A stretch of 64,000 nt of DNA, taken from positions 124,001 to 188,000 of the forward strand of contig JASGLD010000008.1 in assembly GCA_049840395.1 (NCBI GenBank), in the 5' to 3' direction. This DNA is from CAILZL01 sp049840395. GTDB taxonomy: Bacteria > Pseudomonadota > Gammaproteobacteria > Steroidobacterales > Steroidobacteraceae. Below are positions 59,219 to 64,000 of the stretch, piece after piece (within the stretch, counting starts at the first letter, position 1; every line of letters starts with the position of its first letter). The translations under genes and the position numbers were made by a program. A model generated the notes under the pieces. That model had not been told where the DNA came from. It saw only the letters and a program-made list of their open reading frames with translations, and ran no database searches.

Positions 59219-60232
59219 GTGACTGATTCCGATGCGGCCGCCGAGTCTTTACGTCTCAAGTGGCGCAAAATCCGCCGAAAATTACGCGAGCAGCTTCCCT
59301 ATATTAAGCGAAAAAAATACACGCTGCTGATTGAGCAACACCACACCATACAAGCTCAACTAAACGAGTTGATCAAAACTCACGATGAACTGATCAAGAC
59401 TCACTATCCGCTTCTTGCAACCCTTCGAGGTTCACTGCTGGGACAACCTGCAATAGACAAGCTGGCCACTTCAGCCGGTATTCAGTTTTTATTACCGATG
59501 TCCATCGAATCCAATGAAGAAGTTTGCTTCTTCGTAAGCTTCTGTCCGACAACTGAACTCAAACCGCATGTGTTAGATCATGTAATGGCGCTGCATGCAT
59601 CGGGAATCAAAGTCGTGTTGATTTTGAACACCAGCCATCCTGCAGAGATGATGCGAGTTCCGGATACTTTAATTAAGCAATTGGCCGGCTTAATCGTACG
59701 TGAAAATCTTGGCTTTGACTTTTCAGCGTGGGCCCATGCATTACAACTCTCGCGTGAATGGTCCGGATGGCAACGCCTGTATTTGATCAACGACAGTCTG
59801 GTCGGTCCATTTGAACACAGTGCATTCGCAACCATGCTGCAAAAAATCCGCAACTCTCAGGCGGACTTGGTGGGCCTCACCGAGAACTCGCAGCCACTCT
59901 GGCATTTGCAAAGTTTTTTTCTGGTCATCGGCCCGCGCATCCTGCAAAGCCCGCTATTCGCCAACATGATTAAAGGAACGCTTAATCTGCCCCGTAAGGA
60001 AGACGTCATCGATTGCTACGAAATGCAGCTGGCGGCATTCTTCACCAGCCATGGTTTTTCTCACGAAACCATTTTTCCGAACTTCAGTACCGATCCCTAC
60101 ACACCCGACGACACACTCTTTAGATGGGAACAACTGATAGAACGTGGCTTTCCCTACATCAAGGCAAGCGTGCTCGCCAAAGTACGCCACCATCCGCACA
60201 CAGCCCAATTGATTCCAGCAAGGTATCAATAG
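59219..60232 (+). CDS. Rhamnan synthesis protein F-like (RgpF domain)
   Basis: A 337-residue protein. After a basic, helical N-terminus (about 1-65, with an 'LIKTHDELIKTHYPLL' near-repeat) comes an RgpF-type region: 'VCFFVSFCPTTELKPHVLDH', 'RENLGFDFSAWAHAL', 'LYLINDSLVGPF' and 'DLVGLTENSQPLWHLQSFFL'. RgpF proteins act in the synthesis of rhamnose-glucose polymers of streptococci and in many Gram-negative O-antigen loci. Start GTG 59219 follows AAGGAG at seven bases. Presence next to the GT4 pair suggests a rhamnose-containing chain, but this is inference. Confidence 0.85.
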   Translation: MTDSDAAAESLRLKWRKIRRKLREQLPYIKRKKYTLLIEQHHTIQAQLNELIKTHDELIKTHYPLLATLRGSLLGQPAIDKLATSAGIQFLLPMSIESNEEVCFFVSFCPTTELKPHVLDHVMALHASGIKVVLILNTSHPAEMMRVPDTLIKQLAGLIVRENLGFDFSAWAHALQLSREWSGWQRLYLINDSLVGPFEHSAFATMLQKIRNSQADLVGLTENSQPLWHLQSFFLVIGPRILQSPLFANMIKGTLNLPRKEDVIDCYEMQLAAFFTSHGFSHETIFPNFSTDPYTPDDTLFRWEQLIERGFPYIKASVLAKVRHHPHTAQLIPARYQ

Positions 60233-60238
60233 CGGGCC

Positions 60239-61264
60239 TTACGCGCCACCGCTTCTTGACCTGATCTGCTGTTGCAGCCGCTTGACTTTAAAACCGACGA
60301 TGTATCGCAACATTCTGCGCCACAGGTGGCGTTTGCTGGCAGGCAGCTGCCCCTTGATCAGATGAATTCGCTGACAATGGCGCAACATCCACCAGGCCAG
60401 AGCCGGCGAAAACCACTGTGTTTCACGGCCTTTCCACAGCTCGCTCCAATCATGAAGGAACTGGCGCTGCCCTCCTGGCAACGCGGCCAACAACTCGATC
60501 CGCCGCCCCGTGTCACGCCACTTCCGCAAACGCTCCGGCAGCGCAGAGGCTTTGGCAACCGGTGTATCGGCATCGATTTGACCGGTCACGCTGGCAACAT
60601 GACGCCGATATTCAACCAGCGGTTGATCAACAAAAACGATACCACCATGTCCGGTTGCCAATGCAGCCAGCCACCAGTCATAAAAAAATTCTGAAGGAAC
60701 TGGAAACGCATCCTGCAGCAGGTGCCGACGAAACAACATGGCATGTCCGGATACGCAGTTATCGAAGGCAAACACCACCCTGTCATCGGTACTAGGCATG
60801 GTCAGCATGTCGGACATTTTCAAGTTCATCGACCGGCCATCGCCATCGATCAGCGTCGAATCGCAATAGGCCAGGGCATGATCGCCCATGGCGCCCATCA
60901 ATCGTTGCAACTTGTTCGGCAGCCATACATCGTCCTGATCGCAGGGCGCGATGAATTGCCCGCTGCATAAACTCATCGCGTATTCAAAATTGGCTCTAAA
61001 GCCCAGATTGGCTGGATTACAAACAACCTTAACGCGCGGGTCTCGAGCAGCGTAGTCCTGCAGAATCGCAACCGTCTCGTCAGTTGAGCCGTCATCCACT
61101 GCAATGACTTCTAAACAACTGAAGGTTTGCGCCAGGACAGAATCCATTTGCAACCGCAGGTACTTGGCACCGTTAAAAGTACACAGCGGGATTGAGATTT
61201 GAATAGATTCTTCTGATCGCTGGGGAGCGGCCAAGTGCATTACCCCGAAACTGGCTTCTTGCAT
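60239..61264 (-). CDS. GT2 glycosyltransferase (rhamnosyltransferase-like)
   Basis: A 341-residue GT-A enzyme with 'ISIPLCTFNGAKYLRLQMDS', 'EVIAVDDGSTDETVAIL', 'NLGFRANFEYAMSLCSGQFI' and the catalytic 'PCDQDDVWLPNKLQRL'. The 'CDQDDVW' form of the metal motif is typical of the WcaA/RgpB-like rhamnosyl- and glucosyltransferases of surface polysaccharide loci. It ends six bases from the convergent RgpF-like gene. It is the last gene of the sugar-transferase island before yrfG. Confidence 0.88.
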   Translation of the reverse strand: MQEASFGVMHLAAPQRSEESIQISIPLCTFNGAKYLRLQMDSVLAQTFSCLEVIAVDDGSTDETVAILQDYAARDPRVKVVCNPANLGFRANFEYAMSLCSGQFIAPCDQDDVWLPNKLQRLMGAMGDHALAYCDSTLIDGDGRSMNLKMSDMLTMPSTDDRVVFAFDNCVSGHAMLFRRHLLQDAFPVPSEFFYDWWLAALATGHGGIVFVDQPLVEYRRHVASVTGQIDADTPVAKASALPERLRKWRDTGRRIELLAALPGGQRQFLHDWSELWKGRETQWFSPALAWWMLRHCQRIHLIKGQLPASKRHLWRRMLRYIVGFKVKRLQQQIRSRSGGA

Positions 61265-61340
61265 TCCCTATCTTCTCAAGCAAATCCACGCAAAATCCAC
61301 AGCCGCACCACCGGAACAGCGGGCCATCGTTTGATCATCA

Positions 61341-62108
61341 TCAATCGTCTTTTCCCAACAACTCTGCCACCCGCATTACCGCAGGGAAGTCTGCGATATG
61401 CCGGGGAGGCAAGGTGCTGTCAGGACTGGCCACCGCAAACACCTGCCCGATGCCGTAATCCCTGGCAGCTCTTAGCACCGGCAAATTGTCGTCGACGAAC
61501 AATGCCGCCTGCTTATCCAGATGCAACTTATCCTGCAATCTCGGCCAGAAGGATGCGTGCTCTTTGGGATAGCCAAGACTATGCGAAGACACCACTTCGT
61601 CCAGATATTTTTCCAGACCGGTGTGCTGAAACTTCACCGCGCAGGCATCCAGGTGAGCATTGGTGACCAGCACCATGCGTCGCCCCATTTGTCGCACCGC
61701 CGTCAGGAACGCTTCGGCGCCGGGCAGGAAGCGGATGTGTTCGCGAACCTCATGTTTCAGCGCAGCGACATTCAGACCCAGTTCCCGGCTCCAATGGTCG
61801 GTGCAATACCATTGCAATGTGCCGTGACAGGCGGCAAAGCGCGGCCGCAGTTCGGCCTGAGCATCGGCCAGGGTCATGCCGCGCACTTCGCCATAACGCT
61901 GCGGAATGAATTCGGTCCAGAAATAGTTATCGAAACGCAGATCCAGCAGCGTACCGTCCATATCCAGCAGCACGGTGTGAATGCGCAGCCAATCGGGACG
62001 GGCAGGTAAAACTTGCGGGGAGCTATCCACAACAATCTCGAGACGGTTATTTCCAGTGCTTACACTGCGCAATCCCGCAGCTCGCTGCAAGTCCGTACAC
62101 GCTATCAT
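61341..62108 (-). CDS. yrfG: HAD-type GMP/IMP nucleotidase YrfG
   Basis: A HAD phosphatase strongly similar to E. coli YrfG: 'HTVLLDMDGTLLDLRFDNYF' holds the nucleophile Asp, with 'LQWYCTDHWSRELGLNVAAL', 'VLVTNAHLDACAVKFQHTGL', 'SLGYPKEHASFWPRLQ' and 'FVDDNLPVLRAARDYGIGQV'. The enzyme dephosphorylates purine nucleotides in the cytoplasm. The start is uncertain: ATG 62108 gives 40 residues more than E. coli before the conserved core, and a downstream GTG within 'EIVVDSSPQV' is possible. It is divergent from cysQ with only 23 bases between, in line with the nudE-cysQ-yrfG neighbourhood of related genomes; nudE is not here. Confidence 0.92.
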   Translation of the reverse strand: MIACTDLQRAAGLRSVSTGNNRLEIVVDSSPQVLPARPDWLRIHTVLLDMDGTLLDLRFDNYFWTEFIPQRYGEVRGMTLADAQAELRPRFAACHGTLQWYCTDHWSRELGLNVAALKHEVREHIRFLPGAEAFLTAVRQMGRRMVLVTNAHLDACAVKFQHTGLEKYLDEVVSSHSLGYPKEHASFWPRLQDKLHLDKQAALFVDDNLPVLRAARDYGIGQVFAVASPDSTLPPRHIADFPAVMRVAELLGKDD

Positions 62109-62131
62109 GCGCCTCCCTATCACGAGTCAGC

Positions 62132-63001
62132 ATGATGACGCAGTTTGAAGTCGCCAATCCGGCCACACCCAGCCCCGCCCTGCTTGCGGCGGTACTGGCC
62201 ATTGCCCACCAGGCAGGCGCGGCAATCATGCGCATTTATGCAGGGGAAATTACCGTCGACCTCAAGCAGGACGATTCGCCATTAACCCTGGCGGATCGCG
62301 AGGCGCATCGCATCATTACCGCCGGCCTGCAGACACTGACGCCGCACATTCCCGTGCTCTCCGAAGAATCGCCACCGGAACATCACGCTTTCGCCACCCG
62401 TGGACAGTGGCCGACCCTGTGGCTGGTGGACCCCTTGGACGGCACCCGTGAATTCATCAAACGCAATGGCGAATTCACCGTCAACATTGCGCTGATACAT
62501 CAACATCGTCCCACCTTGGGCGTGGTCACCGTACCCGCCGCCGACCTGGCCTATACGGGCGCGGCGGGCCTGGGCGCAGCTCGCATTGAATCGAGCCAAC
62601 TTGAATCGCTTCAGCCCCCCCAACCCATTCGCACACGCGCTGCCGCCTCTAAACCGGTAGTCGTCGGCAGCCGCTCGCATCGCGGCGATTCACTGGATGC
62701 CCTGCTTAGCAAGCTGGGTCCGCACGAGTTGCAATCAGTGGGTAGCGCCCTCAAGTTCTGCCGCGTCGCTGAGGGCGCCGCCGACTTTTATCCACGCTTA
62801 GGTCCAACTTCGGAATGGGATACCGCGGCAGGACAGGCGGTATTGGAAGCAGCCGGCGGACAGGTACTGAATCTGCAAGGACAACCATTGAGCTACAACC
62901 GCCGCGAAACCTTGTTGAATCCAGAGTTCATGGCCGTTGGCGATCCACGTTTCGCCTGGCAACACTTAATACAGCCCGCCGAGTACAGCCGTGTTGAATG
63001 A
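62132..63001 (+). CDS. cysQ: 3'(2'),5'-bisphosphate nucleotidase CysQ
   Basis: A 289-residue inositol-monophosphatase-fold enzyme. Metal ligands are in 'VLSEESP' and 'LWLVDPLDGTREFIKRNGEF' (the DPxDGT signature), and the C-terminal 'RLGPTSEWDTAAGQAVLEAA' completes the site. It removes the 3'-phosphate from adenosine 3',5'-bisphosphate, a by-product of sulfate assimilation, in the cytoplasm. Two tandem ATGs (62132, 62135) are equal start candidates. The stop overlaps the next gene by 11 bases. Confidence 0.94.
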   Translation: MMTQFEVANPATPSPALLAAVLAIAHQAGAAIMRIYAGEITVDLKQDDSPLTLADREAHRIITAGLQTLTPHIPVLSEESPPEHHAFATRGQWPTLWLVDPLDGTREFIKRNGEFTVNIALIHQHRPTLGVVTVPAADLAYTGAAGLGAARIESSQLESLQPPQPIRTRAAASKPVVVGSRSHRGDSLDALLSKLGPHELQSVGSALKFCRVAEGAADFYPRLGPTSEWDTAAGQAVLEAAGGQVLNLQGQPLSYNRRETLLNPEFMAVGDPRFAWQHLIQPAEYSRVE

Positions 63002-63488
63002 ACTGTTAGTGGCCGTGTTGGTGACGGTATTTTTCGTGTGGTTCTGGCAGAGCAGCCTGGGCGCACGCGAGCGCGCCAATCGCGCTGCAATGCAAGCCTG
63101 CGGTCGCATGAATCTGCAATTTCTGGATGGCACCGTGGCCTTCACCCGCCTGGGGCTGGCGCGCAACGATCAAGGCCGCATCACCCTGCGCCGCACCTAT
63201 GTGTTCGATTACACCGCCACCAGCATCGAGCGACGTCAAGGCTTCGTAGTACTGCTCGGCCATCGCATCGAGTCCATCGGTTTTGAGTCCGAACAATTTC
63301 ATGGCGGCCCCACGCAACGCAGCCTCACCGATAGCCCAGCAGCACCGCACCAAGACATACCGCACTCATCCGACGCACAGGATAGCAATGTGCTCGACTT
63401 GCAAGAATGGCGACGACGTCATCGCTCCCGCTCACTGGGCACGCGGCACTCCACTTCCCACGACACCCCCAACGATAATGGCTGGTAA
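62991..63488 (+). CDS. DUF3301-family membrane-tethered protein
   Basis: A 165-residue protein. One N-terminal hydrophobic helix (about 3-20) precedes a small conserved domain: 'QSSLGARERANRAAMQACGR' and 'LQFLDGTVAFTRLGLARND' with 'LRRTYVFDYTATSIERRQGF', characteristic of the DUF3301 family. The last 65 residues are polar, rich in His, Ser and Arg, and probably disordered. The function is unknown. Start GTG 62991 (TTG 62994 possible) overlaps cysQ, and the pair is probably one operon; DUF3301 genes are common beside cysQ in gammaproteobacteria. Confidence 0.8.
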   Translation: MLNELLVAVLVTVFFVWFWQSSLGARERANRAAMQACGRMNLQFLDGTVAFTRLGLARNDQGRITLRRTYVFDYTATSIERRQGFVVLLGHRIESIGFESEQFHGGPTQRSLTDSPAAPHQDIPHSSDAQDSNVLDLQEWRRRHRSRSLGTRHSTSHDTPNDNGW

Positions 63489-63566
63489 ACGCAGGCCCGC
63501 GACACGCGCCGTTACCTGCCACTCGGAAAATTCGCTACAGTACGCCACCCCTCCCGAGCAGCAGCG

Positions 63567-63821
63567 ATGAGCGACCAGGAAGAGCCCACCACCGATCCGA
63601 CAGAGGCCCAGGCCAATGTCGACACCCAGACATTCAAACGTCTGGAGCGCCTGCGTGAGCTGCGCATCGAACATCGCGACCTGGACGATGTCATCAATCG
63701 CCTGCAAATGGATCTATACGTCAATGAAGTGCAGCTGCGTCGCCTGAAAAAACGCAAGCTGATGGTGAAGGACCAAATCACCCGCATGGAAAGCGAGTTG
63801 ATTCCGGATCTGAACGCCTGA
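63567..63821 (+). CDS. DUF465/YdcH-like small coiled protein
   Basis: An 84-residue, highly charged helical protein. After a 20-residue acidic tail it is one long amphipathic helix pair ('LERLRELRIEHRDLDDVINR', 'LRRLKKRKLMVKDQITRMES'), which matches the DUF465/YdcH pattern of a basic 'LKKxKLxxKDxI' end. The function is unknown. The ATG has no strong ribosome site. Another gene on the same strand starts 19 bases later. Confidence 0.78.
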   Translation: MSDQEEPTTDPTEAQANVDTQTFKRLERLRELRIEHRDLDDVINRLQMDLYVNEVQLRRLKKRKLMVKDQITRMESELIPDLNA

Positions 63822-63840
63822 CTCCGGCAGGCCGAGCTTC

Positions 63841-64000
63841 ATGCAACAACTGCTCGCCAACATTCTCGATGGACTGGATCAACTGACCACCGGCCTTGGA
63901 CTGCTGCAGTTGGCCGCCTTGGCCATCACCATTCTGGTTTCGGTACTGGTCAGCGGTTCGCTGCGCAAGAGCAGCGCCATGCAACAGGTCGCTGCCTTGC
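63841..64000 (+). CDS. Membrane protein, 5' part only (possibly MscS-type channel)
   Basis: The first 53 codons of a gene cut by the window end. A hydrophobic helix ('LLQLAALAITILVSVLVSG', about residues 22-40) follows a short N-terminal segment. The start and context resemble large MscS-family mechanosensitive channels, but the fragment is too short for a firm call. Confidence 0.45.
   Translation, partial: MQQLLANILDGLDQLTTGLGLLQLAALAITILVSVLVSGSLRKSSAMQQVAAL

Overview
The window is 64 kb of chromosome from a gammaproteobacterium outside the Enterobacterales. The evidence is conserved neighbourhoods: rnpB-rsmI-lpoA-yraN, sspAB-petABC, degS/algW-murA-ibaG, kdsD-kdsC-lptCAB-rpoN-hpf-rapZ, tkt-gap-pgk-pyk and prpBCD. 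An outer-membrane LPS export system and an ubiquinol-type cytochrome bc1 complex indicate a Gram-negative respiring cell. Gene order and the GTAG-headed REP repeats resemble the Xanthomonadales/Nevskiales side of the class, but the exact lineage cannot be read from this sequence. Nearly all of the window is ordinary core chromosome. I see no prophage, CRISPR array, complete insertion sequence or tRNA.

Layout. 1-7.2 kb: a truncated ABC permease, RNase P RNA, rsmI, lpoA, yraN, then sspB/sspA. 7.3-14.1 kb: petABC (reverse), a membrane-anchored DegS/AlgW protease, murA-ibaG and a DmeF-like cation exporter with a 12-copy hexanucleotide repeat. 14.3-23.4 kb: fumarylacetoacetase with a metallo-beta-lactamase-fold partner, then Kdo/LPS transport genes running into rpoN-hpf-rapZ. 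23.4-32.2 kb: an unknown lipoprotein, a PBP7-type endopeptidase, murJ, a small winged-helix protein, mgtE, a glycosyltransferase, a patatin-like lipase and an exported peroxiredoxin. 32.3-38.3 kb: a reverse-strand glycolysis/pentose-phosphate block. 38.5-45.3 kb: metK and riboswitch-controlled ahcY (S-adenosylmethionine cycle), then prpBCD (methylcitrate cycle). 45.5-49.3 kb: cpdA, a TraB/GumN protein, crcB, a rubredoxin and hemL. 49.3-61.3 kb: a strand-alternating glycan island with seven sugar-transferase-type genes, a DUF5672 gene, an RgpF-like gene and a Wzi-like outer-membrane protein. 61.3-64 kb: yrfG, cysQ, two small conserved proteins and the start of a membrane protein.

The most interesting non-coding features are these. 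(1) A 264-bp nested inverted-repeat element fills the lptB-rpoN junction, is flanked by a TAA duplication, and appears to have split an ancestral TAATG stop/start overlap. (2) A family of GTAG-headed REP/REPIN palindromes sits at gene ends; one copy supplies the stop codons of two convergent genes and another has become an intrinsic terminator. (3) A canonical SAH riboswitch lies before ahcY. (4) Two copies of a G-rich palindromic repeat are present. (5) A possible small RNA with an intrinsic terminator lies behind murJ. The glycan island is the most lineage-specific coding region and probably makes a surface polysaccharide of unknown structure.
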